DNA of 8,991 nt from Bacteriovoracaceae bacterium (GCA_007116425.1 SKIL01000239.1:1-8991), one strand, 5' to 3'. Shown: positions 1-6,067, counted from the stretch's first letter. Translations and numbers: made by a program. Notes: generated by a model from the sequence alone, not told the origin.

Positions 1-407
1 TGGCCGATAGCTATAGCTTATATCTCAAAACTCACAACTATCATTGGAATGTAGAAGGTCCAATGTTTTCGACTCTTCACACTTTATTTGAGGAGCAGTA
101 TACGAACCTTGCTACTGCTGTTGATGATATTGCTGAGAGAATTAGAATTCTTGGGTTTCGTGCACCGGGAAGTTTTAAGCAATATTTGGAGTTATCGAAA
201 GTGAGCGATTCGGAAAGAAATGACCTGAGTGCTCGTGAGATGATTTCTGAACTGCTTAAGGCCAATGAAACAGTTGTGGCAACTGCTAAAAATGTTCTGA
301 CGCGAGCTCAAGAGGCCGATGATGAAGGAACAGTTGGACTTTTAGGTGAAAGAATTAATTATCATGAGAAAACGGCCTGGATGCTAAGAAGCTTACTCGC
401 CGAATAG
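1..407 (+). CDS. dps: Dps family ferritin-like DNA-protection/iron-storage protein (5' end missing)
   Basis: The reading frame is open from base 3 to the TAG at 405-407, giving 134 residues; family members are usually about 150-170, so some 20-30 N-terminal residues lie outside the window. Dps proteins form dodecamers that oxidise Fe(II), usually with H2O2, store the iron and protect DNA under stress or starvation. The ferroxidase signature is visible with family spacing. His in the H-W-N-V motif is encoded at 42-44, a second His 12 residues on at 78-80, Glu at 90-92 where many members have Asp, and Asp and Glu of the D-D-I-A-E-R segment at 123 and 135. The internal ATG at 63 is not the real start, because the H-W-N motif lies upstream of it. 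A hairpin follows the stop. Family assignment is firm; whether this Dps binds DNA cannot be judged without its N-terminus. Confidence 0.93.
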   Translation, partial: ADSYSLYLKTHNYHWNVEGPMFSTLHTLFEEQYTNLATAVDDIAERIRILGFRAPGSFKQYLELSKVSDSERNDLSAREMISELLKANETVVATAKNVLTRAQEADDEGTVGLLGERINYHEKTAWMLRSLLAE

Positions 408-424
408 GTTATTTCAAGCACTTA

Positions 425-454
425 TGTGTTAGGAGGTTTGTTCCCCCTAACACA
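425..454 (+). terminator. Hairpin after dps, possible terminator without a T-tract
   Basis: Nine perfect pairs join 425-433 (TGTGTTAGG) to 446-454 (CCTAACACA). After one A/C mismatch, two more G-C pairs follow, around a six-base loop at 437-442. It lies 18 bp after the dps stop, where a terminator is expected. It is not followed by a run of T, because the next bases lead straight into a TTGACA box at 458. It could be a weak or Rho-assisted terminator, an mRNA 3'-end stabiliser, or an element acting on the promoter beside it. Confidence 0.5.
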
Positions 455-457
455 ATC

Positions 458-485
458 TTGACAAACTTTGGTGTTATGTTAGTAT
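458..485 (+). promoter_or_regulatory. Sigma-70-like promoter for the 63-residue orphan gene
   Basis: A perfect TTGACA at 458-463 is followed after 16 bp by TAGTAT at 480-485, which matches the -10 consensus at four of six positions. Transcription would start near 491-493, about 40 bases before the ATG at 533. The -35 box is clear. The -10 choice is less certain, since TATTAA at 483-488 is an alternative with a 19-bp spacer. Confidence 0.5.
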
Positions 486-494
486 TAAGTTTGT

Positions 495-511
495 ACCGAT
501 AGGATATCGGT
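495..511 (+). repeat. Inverted repeat at the presumed transcript start (operator or leader hairpin)
   Basis: ACCGATA at 495-501 and TATCGGT at 505-511 are perfect inverted copies separated by GGA. The repeat begins two to four bases after the predicted transcription start. It could be a repressor operator overlapping +1, or a seven-pair hairpin with a tight loop in the 5' leader, upstream of the GAGG ribosome-binding site at 523. I do not recognise the regulator that would bind it. Confidence 0.45.
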
Positions 512-532
512 CATAAAACTGTGAGGACATAC

Positions 533-724
533 ATGCTTGAGCCAAAGTGGATTTTTAAAAATGGGAAATTTGTGGGTATTGATTGGAAACCTTCTGCTAT
601 GCAGGAAGAAACACAACTGTCCGAACACTTGGTCGAAAGCCTTTCTGATCGTAAAAAATCATCAGCTGTATCGGAATTGAATTCTGGTGAGAGCAATCCG
701 CCTTCATTTAAAAAGGCCAGCTAA
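533..724 (+). CDS. Hypothetical 63-residue protein
   Basis: No family is recognised. The ATG at 533 is chosen because GAGG at 523-526 lies six bases upstream of it; an in-frame GTG at 521 overlaps that ribosome-binding site and has none of its own. The product begins M-L-E-P-K-W and has a tryptophan- and lysine-containing N-terminal third (W6, W18). A polar Ser/Glu-rich remainder ends in a basic F-K-K-A-S tail and is probably flexible. There is no signal peptide, membrane segment or cysteine, so it is likely a small cytoplasmic protein. It has its own promoter and inverted repeat and ends five bases before a convergent gene. The promoter and ribosome-binding site support a real gene; its function is unknown. 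Confidence 0.6.
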   Translation: MLEPKWIFKNGKFVGIDWKPSAMQEETQLSEHLVESLSDRKKSSAVSELNSGESNPPSFKKAS

Positions 725-729
725 GCCAG

Positions 730-930
730 TTATTTTTTCTTGTTTATCTCTGCTTCGTACTTGGCAATCTCTTCTGGTGTAAGAGAGTTGCGATCCATTT
801 TTTTCAAGCTACCACGCGAGTTTTTGAGCTCTTCACAAAGGTGTTGACCCCCGTCCATCTCAACGGCCTTATTCTTGCGACCCTCTTTCATCCAAAATAT
901 CTCTTTGCCACAAAACTTACAATTGGCCAT
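730..930 (-). CDS. Small putative zinc-ribbon protein, second gene of the ftsH unit
   Basis: This 66-residue product starts M-A-N-C-K-F-C-G-K-E-I. Cys4 and Cys7 form a C-x2-C knuckle, and His30 and Cys32 form an H-x-C pair after a glycine turn, so a single Zn(II) site with C2HC ligands is plausible. Similar short proteins with a C-x2-C-G-K-x-I-x-W start and a later H-x-C are common and mostly uncharacterised. The C-terminal half is lysine- and glutamate-rich and probably helical. The ribosome-binding site AAGGAG lies immediately after the ftsH stop codon, and only 11 bases separate the two genes, so it is almost certainly co-transcribed with ftsH. That position suggests, but does not prove, a link to membrane protein quality control. 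Zinc binding is inferred from the residue pattern. Confidence 0.8.
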   Translation of the reverse strand: MANCKFCGKEIFWMKEGRKNKAVEMDGGQHLCEELKNSRGSLKKMDRNSLTPEEIAKYEAEINKKK

Positions 931-941
931 AAAGATTCTCC

Positions 942-2774
942 TTATTCCTCTAATTTGATTTTTGAAAATATCGTTTCTAGTTCATCTTGTTCCAGAGTTT
1001 CGACTTCAAGAAGTTGGGCCGCTGACTTTCTTAAAAGATCTTCATTTTCAGACAAAATTTTGAGTGCTTGATCGTAGGCCTTTTGAGTTAGCCTTTTAAC
1101 GGCCTCGTCAATATGTCGGGCCGTTTCTTGTGAATATTGTTGGGGGCCAGATGCTGAGTGTCCGAGAAAGCTGTGCTTTTCTGCTTCGTAAGCAATATGT
1201 CCGAGCTCCTTATCCATTCCGTATTTCATCACCATACTTCTTGCAATATCTGTTGCGCGCGCAATATCGTCAGAAGCTCCTGTTGAAAGGTGATCAAAGA
1301 TAATTTTTTCGGCAACTCTACCTCCAAATAAAACGGCCATTTTATGCTCGAGTTCACTTGAGCGCATAAGAAAGCGATCTTCTGTCGGCCTTTGAATAGT
1401 GTAGCCGAGAGCACCTATTCCCCTGGGAATAATAGAAACTTTATGAATTTTATCAACACCGGATATGGCCGCAGAGACTAGCGCATGACCCATTTCATGA
1501 TGGGCGACAACCTCTCTTTCGAAGTCATTTAAAAGTCTGTTTTTACGCTCAAGGCCTGCGACGATTCTTTCAATGGCATTCGTAAAGTCGGTTAGCTCTA
1601 CCACTTCAGCGTTTCTTCTCGTCGCAAATATGGCCGCTTCATTTACTAGGTTTGCAAGGTCTGCACCGGTAAAACCTGTAGTTAAGGCCGCGATTTGTTC
1701 AAGTTCAATATCATTTGCGATTTGAATTTTTCGAATATGGACTTTTAAAATTTGGACACGCCCATTCTTATCAGGTCTATCGACTAAGACTTGACGATCA
1801 AATCGTCCGGCGCGCAAGAGGGCCGGATCCAAAATTTCTGGTCGATTTGTGGCGGCCAAAAGAATAATACCTTCTTTGGATTCAAATCCATCTAGTTCTG
1901 TGAGAAGTTGATTGAGAGTTTGCTCTTTTTCATCGTGACCACCGCTCATATTGCCAGCACCTCTGGCCTTTCCAAGCGCGTCGAGTTCATCGATAAAAAT
2001 AATACATGGGGCCTTTTGCTTGGCCTGTTCAAATAAGTCTCGAACTCTTGCAGCACCCACCCCTACAAACATTTCTACAAATTCAGAGCCACTGATACTA
2101 AAGAAGGTAACACCTGATTCACCGGCAACGGCCTTGGCCATCAAGGTTTTTCCTGTTCCTGGAGGGCCAACTAGGAGAACACCTTTTGGCATTCTTCCTC
2201 CAAGTCGTTGATAGTGTTTTGGGTCTTTGAGAAAATCTACAACTTCTTGGAGCTCTGCTTTTGCCTCGTCTACGCCTGCGACGTCATCGAATGTAACTTT
2301 TGTGTCTGTCTGCATATAGATTTTAGCTTTGCTTTTTCCAACAGACATAAAACTTCCACCCATTCCACCTTTTCCAGTCATTCGTTTGAGTAGAAACATC
2401 CAAATAGCGAAAAATACAAAAATCGGAACTAACCAGGAGAGCGTGTCACGAAAAAAAGTATTCTCGATGACTCTCTCATATTCAATATTATACTGTTGTA
2501 ACTGTTCGACTAATTCGGCTTCGACTTTTCTAGTGACAAAATGTCGATTTTCTCCCTCTCTTGTTTCTAGTAATTCTCCTCGAATGTCGTTTTCACCGAT
2601 GGTAACGCGCTCAACACGACCTTGTTCGAGGTAAGACTTAAATTGGTTGTACGGAATTTGATCAACCTGTCGAGCACCTTGAAGTAAATCTTGGATAAGG
2701 AGTATGGCCAATAGAGCGATAAAAAAATAAAAGAGGTTAAATTGACCTCCTGGAATTTTTTGCATTGAAGACAT
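942..2774 (-). CDS. ftsH: ATP-dependent zinc metalloprotease FtsH
   Basis: FtsH is a membrane-anchored AAA+ protease that forms hexamers and degrades misfolded membrane proteins and short-lived regulators. The 610 residues are near the usual length (about 610-650). Hydrophobic segments lie at about 12-31 and 112-129, flanking a small periplasmic domain. The AAA module shows Walker A G-P-P-G-T-G-K-T (203-210), pore loop F-V-G (236-238), Walker B I-I-F-I-D-E (258-263), and the second region of homology with arginine fingers R324 and R327. The protease site is H-E-M-G-H (426-430) with D503 as the likely third zinc ligand. The methionine inside the zinc motif is often alanine elsewhere. The start at 2774 has AAGGTG five bases upstream; a second ATG lies three codons later. 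It heads a two-gene unit and diverges from serS. Confidence 0.97.
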   Translation of the reverse strand: MSSMQKIPGGQFNLFYFFIALLAILLIQDLLQGARQVDQIPYNQFKSYLEQGRVERVTIGENDIRGELLETREGENRHFVTRKVEAELVEQLQQYNIEYERVIENTFFRDTLSWLVPIFVFFAIWMFLLKRMTGKGGMGGSFMSVGKSKAKIYMQTDTKVTFDDVAGVDEAKAELQEVVDFLKDPKHYQRLGGRMPKGVLLVGPPGTGKTLMAKAVAGESGVTFFSISGSEFVEMFVGVGAARVRDLFEQAKQKAPCIIFIDELDALGKARGAGNMSGGHDEKEQTLNQLLTELDGFESKEGIILLAATNRPEILDPALLRAGRFDRQVLVDRPDKNGRVQILKVHIRKIQIANDIELEQIAALTTGFTGADLANLVNEAAIFATRRNAEVVELTDFTNAIERIVAGLERKNRLLNDFEREVVAHHEMGHALVSAAISGVDKIHKVSIIPRGIGALGYTIQRPTEDRFLMRSSELEHKMAVLFGGRVAEKIIFDHLSTGASDDIARATDIARSMVMKYGMDKELGHIAYEAEKHSFLGHSASGPQQYSQETARHIDEAVKRLTQKAYDQALKILSENEDLLRKSAAQLLEVETLEQDELETIFSKIKLEE

Positions 2775-2780
2775 GTAAAC

Positions 2781-2806
2781 ACCTTAAAATCATTTTGACT
2801 TAAGGT
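2781..2806 (-). promoter_or_regulatory. ftsH leader hairpin that pairs the ribosome-binding site
   Basis: On the minus strand ACCTTAA (2806 to 2800) is the exact complement of TTAAGGT (2787 to 2781). A further G-U pair (2799 with 2788) gives eight pairs around a ten-base loop. The AAGG core of the ftsH Shine-Dalgarno sequence (2785-2782) is completely inside the stem. The stem is AU-rich, so it could melt with heat. Folding requires the mRNA to start at or before 2806; the best promoter guess puts the start at about 2803-2806, which is borderline. A second inverted repeat, ATCATTT at 2789-2795 and AAATGAT at 2807-2813, overlaps it and may be a protein site. Confidence 0.35.
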
Positions 2807-2810
2807 AAAT

Positions 2811-2839
2811 GATATATCGGCCTCAGCTTTGCTTTACAA
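2811..2839 (-). promoter_or_regulatory. Candidate ftsH promoter
   Basis: Read on the minus strand, TTGTAA (2839 to 2834) is followed by a 17-bp spacer and TATATC (2816 to 2811). Each hexamer matches the sigma-70 consensus at four of six positions. The start would fall about 30 bases before the ftsH ATG. A heat-shock sigma factor could use other elements that I would not detect by eye. Confidence 0.35.
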
Positions 2840-2898
2840 TGGCCGGGTGAGTATTTGCGGTGGTCAGCTTAAGTTTGCTTTGCGTTATGTGTATTGCG

Positions 2899-2925
2899 TT
2901 CACAAAGGGAGAGTTTTCGTATAAG
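2899..2925 (+). promoter_or_regulatory. Candidate serS promoter
   Basis: TATAAG at 2920-2925 matches the -10 consensus at five of six positions. The upstream partner is ambiguous: TTCACA at 2899-2904 gives a short 15-bp spacer, and TTGCGT at 2895-2900 gives a 19-bp spacer. A start near 2932 would leave a leader of about 33 bases before the serS ATG. No T-box or other riboswitch-like structure is seen in this leader. Confidence 0.35.
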
Positions 2926-2929
2926 TTAC

Positions 2930-2943
2930 TAAACCTAGGTTTA
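2930..2943 (+). repeat. Perfect 14-bp palindrome near the serS transcript start
   Basis: TAAACCTAGGTTTA is its own reverse complement. It starts five bases after the candidate -10 box and so covers the predicted transcription start of serS. The position suits an operator, but a palindrome of this length is expected by chance roughly once in 16 kb. Confidence 0.3.
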
Positions 2944-2964
2944 ACTTTTCTGTGGGTGCAAAAT

Positions 2965-4242
2965 ATGCTCGATATCAAATTTATTCGTGAAAATGTAGAT
3001 GTTGTAAAAAAAGCGATAGAGGACAAAAGAGTAGGTCTGGACTTAGATGAACTACTTGAACTTGATTCTCAGGTGGTAAAGCTTAAAACGGAACTACAAG
3101 AATATCAAACCCAGAGAAATACGACCTCAAAGTCTATCCCAAGTGCTTCTGCTGAAGATCGTCCGGCCCTGATTGCAAAGGGAAAAGAAATTGGCGACAA
3201 AATCAAGAAATTTGAACCAGAGCTTCAGGCCGCTGAGCAAAAACTTCAAGAGTTGATGTGGCTTGTTCCAAATATTCCTGCTGCTGATGTTCCTCTCGGA
3301 GCAGACGACAATGACAACGTCGAAGTTAAACAAGAAGGTTTTCGACCTCAGTTTGACTTTAAACCACTAGATCATGTTGAAATTTTAGAAAAGCAAGCTT
3401 GGGCCGACTTTGAAAAAGTTTCCGAAGTTTGCGGAAGTCGTTCATACTCTCTACGCAATGAGATGGTGATAGTTGAAATGGCGATTCATCGTCTTGCGCT
3501 GGATAAGCTTTTAAGTAAAGGTTTTACCCTTGCACAACTTCCTGCTCTCGTAAGAGAGAAGCCTTTGATTGGTACAGGGCATTTTCCGACGGGAAAAGAT
3601 CAAGTTTATTTCTTACCTGAAGATAATCTCTATTTGTCAGGTACAGCAGAAGTTCAATTAAACAGTTTACACAGCGGAGATATCCTCAGTGAGAGTGATC
3701 TTCCTATCTGCTATGCCGGATACTCACCTTGCTTTAGAAGAGAAGCCGGTAGCTATGGTCGAGATGTTCGGGGTCTCATTCGAGTTCATCAATTTACCAA
3801 AGTTGAGCAATACGTGATTTGCAAGGCCGATGAGAAAACGGCCGTTGAGTGGCATAATAAATTACTTGAAACCTCCGAAGAGATTGTCCGTGAGCTTGAG
3901 CTTCCTTACCGTGTGATTGAGTGTTGCACAGGGGACATGGGTGCTGGAAAAGTAAAAATGTTTGATATTGAGTGCTGGGTTCCAAGTGAAGAGAAATACC
4001 GCGAAACTCATAGCTGTTCATTATTGGGTGACTGGCAGGCCAGACGTTCAAATTTACGCTATCGCGATGCTGATGGGAAAGTTCAATTTTGCTACACGCT
4101 TAATAACACTGCCGCGGCCACACCGCGCTTATTGGTCCCATTCTTAGAAAACCACCAGAGGGCCGATGGTCGACTCTTTATTCCAGAGGCGTTGAGGCCA
4201 TACTTAAGTGGTCAAGAGTTTTTGGGAAAAGTTGTTCGTTAA
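2965..4242 (+). CDS. serS: Seryl-tRNA synthetase
   Basis: SerRS attaches serine to tRNA-Ser (and tRNA-Sec) through a seryl-adenylate. The start is the ATG at 2965, because M-L-D-I-K-F-I-R-E-N is the family's typical N-terminus; the frame runs open further upstream, but those 35 codons encode unrelated hydrophobic residues. GGGTG at 2954-2958 is a weak ribosome-binding site. The 425 residues match the usual length (E. coli 430). Residues about 28-100 form the charged helical arm that binds the tRNA long variable arm. The class II catalytic core shows motif 1 near 185-207, the serine-pocket T-A-E (227-229), motif 2 F-R-R-E-A-G (257-262) and motif 3 around P387-R388, followed by E-N-H-Q-x-A-D-G. 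Motif 3 reads L-N-N-T-A rather than the E. coli L-N-G-S-G. It diverges from ftsH and ends 11 bp before a convergent gene. Confidence 0.97.
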   Translation: MLDIKFIRENVDVVKKAIEDKRVGLDLDELLELDSQVVKLKTELQEYQTQRNTTSKSIPSASAEDRPALIAKGKEIGDKIKKFEPELQAAEQKLQELMWLVPNIPAADVPLGADDNDNVEVKQEGFRPQFDFKPLDHVEILEKQAWADFEKVSEVCGSRSYSLRNEMVIVEMAIHRLALDKLLSKGFTLAQLPALVREKPLIGTGHFPTGKDQVYFLPEDNLYLSGTAEVQLNSLHSGDILSESDLPICYAGYSPCFRREAGSYGRDVRGLIRVHQFTKVEQYVICKADEKTAVEWHNKLLETSEEIVRELELPYRVIECCTGDMGAGKVKMFDIECWVPSEEKYRETHSCSLLGDWQARRSNLRYRDADGKVQFCYTLNNTAAATPRLLVPFLENHQRADGRLFIPEALRPYLSGQEFLGKVVR

Positions 4243-4253
4243 GAAGTAAAAGA

Positions 4254-5111
4254 TTAAATCAGGTAGGTGAAGTTAAAGTTAATATTTAAAACTTTCTTCA
4301 CCTTTTCGTTTTTTATTTTTCTCAAAAAGCTCACATCGGCCTTAATATCATTTTGTTTTTCACTCTCGTTAAAGCTGGGGGCGCTCAAGCTTTTTAGTTT
4401 GGCACATAAAGTGTAGTAATGCTTTCTTGTAAGATCAATATCATTAACTAGGTTGAAAATATGGTAATTATCACTATCTTTGATCTGCTCACTTTCTAGT
4501 TTGTTGATAAGTCTATCAAAAATTATTGATATCTCTTTTATATGAATAAGGTTAACTGTTTTTTCTGGGGAGCTTAAGTTTTCTCGACCAGCAAGAAAGT
4601 GAATAGGGTGCCTTTGATGGCCATATAGACCACCTAGACGGAGAATAACGGCATTTATGTTTGAGTCATATAATATTTTTTCGGCCCGAATAATTTCTTG
4701 GCCAGCAATAGTTGTTGGCGCAGTTTTAGATTTTTCATCAAATTCACCGGCACCTTGCTCATATACTGAAGTTGAAGAGCAGTATATAATTGTTCCTTGA
4801 AAATTTAGCTCTTTTAGTTTTTTAATAAGTTTATCTATTTGTTGAGAGTGAGAGAGCATACCAGGATTATTTTCTCGAGTCGGAGGGATAGCAATTAGAA
4901 GGTACCTTGTTTGAAAAAATTGACTGTCCCAATTTTCAGAAGCTTCGCTAAGGTCAATTTTAAAAGTTTTTATACCTAAATCTTCTAAGTCACTAAGTTT
5001 ATCTTTATTTCGGCCTGAGACTTTGACTTGTTTATAATCAAGCTCTAGTTCTTTAAGAAGTCCATGGCCAAGCCATCCACAGCCTAGAATAGATAGAGTC
5101 ACTTTATTCAT
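4254..5111 (-). CDS. YeeZ-like atypical extended short-chain dehydrogenase/NAD(P)-binding protein
   Basis: This 285-residue protein resembles E. coli YeeZ, an atypical extended SDR of unknown substrate. The N-terminal Rossmann fingerprint is L-G-C-G-W-L-G at about 9-15, which should bind NAD(P)(H). Further family marks are the S-S-T-S-V-Y strand end near 113-118, L-R-L-G-G-L-Y-G followed by R-H-P and F-x-A-G-R in the middle, then V-N-L-I-H and a late I-F-N-L-V-N. A classical SDR Y-x3-K catalytic pair is not evident after S-V-Y, as in other atypical members, so enzymatic activity is uncertain. Its ATG overlaps the stop of the upstream acetyltransferase as ATGA, with AAGGA as ribosome-binding site, indicating translational coupling. 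Its 3' end contains the serS terminator. Confidence 0.82.
   Translation of the reverse strand: MNKVTLSILGCGWLGHGLLKELELDYKQVKVSGRNKDKLSDLEDLGIKTFKIDLSEASENWDSQFFQTRYLLIAIPPTRENNPGMLSHSQQIDKLIKKLKELNFQGTIIYCSSTSVYEQGAGEFDEKSKTAPTTIAGQEIIRAEKILYDSNINAVILRLGGLYGHQRHPIHFLAGRENLSSPEKTVNLIHIKEISIIFDRLINKLESEQIKDSDNYHIFNLVNDIDLTRKHYYTLCAKLKSLSAPSFNESEKQNDIKADVSFLRKIKNEKVKKVLNINFNFTYLI
4265..4320 (+). terminator. Rho-independent terminator of serS, inside the convergent gene
   Basis: AGGTGAAG (4265-4272) pairs with CTTCACCT (4296-4303), and AAAGTT (4275-4280) pairs with AACTTT (4290-4295). This gives 14 pairs with a two-base bulge (TT, 4273-4274) and a nine-base loop. A T-rich tract runs from 4303 to 4320, broken only by CG and one A. 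It begins 22 bases after the serS stop and therefore lies within the last 20 or so codons of the minus-strand YeeZ-like gene. The minus strand has no comparable T-tract, so it should act mainly on serS. Confidence 0.82.
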
Positions 5112-5731
5112 GGTGCTTCCTTGTTTGAATGATTCTCCAAGCTTCCAACGGCCAACAAGGAAGTACTTGTCAGGCTTAATGGGAGCTTGAGTGAAATTTG
5201 ATTTATTTGATTTTTATCATTTTGCAGCTTAAAGTTTGGAAAGTTCTTTAAAAGAGAGATCATTTTGTGATTATAGCAATCAACTTCACCCACAACAGTT
5301 TTAATTCCCTTGTCTTTAGCGTAATGAATCAATCGATTAAGTAAAAATTTGCCAAGACCTTTTGAGTGATAATTGTCATGTATGGTGATGGCAAATTCGG
5401 CAATCGTTGGATCTTTTTTACTTCTTACAAATCTTGCGACACCAATACCTTTTTCTTTATCGTTGAGCAGTTCAACTAGAACAAGGGCACAGTGCTGGTC
5501 ATGATCAACCTCAGTAAGAAACTTTAATTCTTGTGGTGAAAACTCTTTTTTGTATTCAAAAAAACGATACCTTAAGCTCTCAAGCGAGAGTTCTTTTAAG
5601 CCTTTTTGGAGCTCATACTTATCAGATGGTTGAATTGGTCTAATTGCAAAGGTATGACCTTCTGTGTCGTGATGGTGTTCAATATAGCTTATGTTGGTTG
5701 CCTTCTCGGGCCCTTGTGATTTTGTTGCCAT
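5108..5731 (-). CDS. GNAT-family N-acetyltransferase, Pat-type domain
   Basis: GNAT enzymes transfer an acetyl group from acetyl-CoA to an amine. With the start at 5731 the protein has 207 residues. Marks in order are I-R-P-I near 30-33, R-Y-R-F-F near 54-58, V-D-H-D-Q-H-C-A-L near 75-83, G-V-A-R-F near 97-101, A-E-F-A-I, and the acetyl-CoA loop S-K-G-L-G near 123-127. This series matches the C-terminal GNAT domain of the Pat/PatZ protein lysine acetyltransferases, here without their acyl-CoA-synthetase-like part. The substrate cannot be read from the sequence. The frame is open to an ATG at 5809, but neither that ATG nor the one at 5797 has a ribosome-binding site, whereas ATG 5731 has AGGT six bases upstream. 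It is the first gene of a coupled pair with the YeeZ-like gene. Confidence 0.82.
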   Translation of the reverse strand: MATKSQGPEKATNISYIEHHHDTEGHTFAIRPIQPSDKYELQKGLKELSLESLRYRFFEYKKEFSPQELKFLTEVDHDQHCALVLVELLNDKEKGIGVARFVRSKKDPTIAEFAITIHDNYHSKGLGKFLLNRLIHYAKDKGIKTVVGEVDCYNHKMISLLKNFPNFKLQNDKNQINQISLKLPLSLTSTSLLAVGSLENHSNKEAP

Positions 5732-5796
5732 TTTTATACCTAGAGAAGCTTGTGATCCCAAAAGTCTTTGCCAATACCTGCTTTCTCTTTCTATCA

Positions 5797-5802
5797 TATA
5801 AT
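5797..5802 (+). promoter_or_regulatory. Divergent promoter region; -10 box for the gene at 5865
   Basis: TATAAT at 5797-5802 on the plus strand is a perfect -10 box, but no good -35 is found 15-19 bp upstream. The same bases read on the minus strand contain TATGAT (5798 to 5793), a candidate -10 for the acetyltransferase. Use of that box would start the minus transcript downstream of the ATGs at 5809 and 5797 and so supports 5731 as the translation start. Both assignments are by eye. Confidence 0.35.
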
Positions 5803-5826
5803 ACTGCATATTTAATACTTTATTAG

Positions 5827-5843
5827 GGGATTTTGTTTATCCC
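5827..5843 (+). repeat. Small leader hairpin before the 66-residue basic protein
   Basis: GGGAT at 5827-5831 pairs with ATCCC at 5839-5843 around a seven-base T-rich loop. It lies 11 bases before the AGGAG ribosome-binding site at 5854. It is not followed by a T-run, so it is not a terminator. It may be incidental. Confidence 0.25.
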
Positions 5844-5864
5844 AAGATTGCTTAGGAGAAATAG

Positions 5865-6065
5865 ATGGTTTCTAAGGCCGAACGTAAAAAAATTCAGAAG
5901 GAAAAAAAACGTCGAAAGCGTAAAGAGCTTGGAAAGCAAAAAGAGACATTAAGCGTAAAGTATACAAAGGAACATAAAAAACTTGGTATGCGAAATACGA
6001 TGATCTTGATTGGCCTTTCTGCAGTGGCCGCTGCAACAATAATTTACTTTGTTGGAAACCTGTAA
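5865..6065 (+). CDS. Small very basic protein with a C-terminal membrane segment
   Basis: No family is recognised. The ATG at 5865 has a strong ribosome-binding site, AGGAG at 5854-5858, six bases upstream. Of the 66 residues, the first 43 are dominated by Lys, Arg and Glu (for example K-K-R-R-K-R-K near 14-20) and are probably helical and positively charged. Residues about 46-63 form one hydrophobic segment (M-I-L-I-G-L-S-A-V-A-A-A-T-I-I-Y-F-V). This tail-anchor-like layout, with the basic part in the cytoplasm by the positive-inside rule, suggests a peptide that could contact nucleic acid, ribosomes or acidic lipids at the membrane; that is inference. It is two bases short of meeting the convergent lipoprotein gene. 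The codons and ribosome-binding site look genuine. Confidence 0.75.
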   Translation: MVSKAERKKIQKEKKRRKRKELGKQKETLSVKYTKEHKKLGMRNTMILIGLSAVAAATIIYFVGNL

Positions 6066-6067
6066 CT

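Noticed and set aside
700..745. Bidirectional terminator between the convergent genes ending at 724 and 730
   Set aside because: T-runs are present on both strands, but only a three-pair GGC/GCC stem can be formed.
1951..2634. Plus-strand open frames opposite ftsH (1951-2211, 2208-2393, 2329-2634)
   Set aside because: They are antisense to the conserved AAA and N-terminal regions of ftsH, have no ribosome-binding sites and no recognisable domains.
2860..2964. Upstream extension of serS by 35 codons to a GTG at 2860
   Set aside because: The extension is hydrophobic and unlike SerRS N-termini. The family start M-L-D-I-K-F lies exactly at ATG 2965, and the extension covers the promoter region.
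5732..5809. Longer N-terminus of the GNAT protein starting at 5809
   Set aside because: Neither ATG 5809 nor ATG 5797 has a Shine-Dalgarno sequence, the extra 26 residues are outside the GNAT domain, and a candidate -10 box overlaps them. It is kept only as an alternative.
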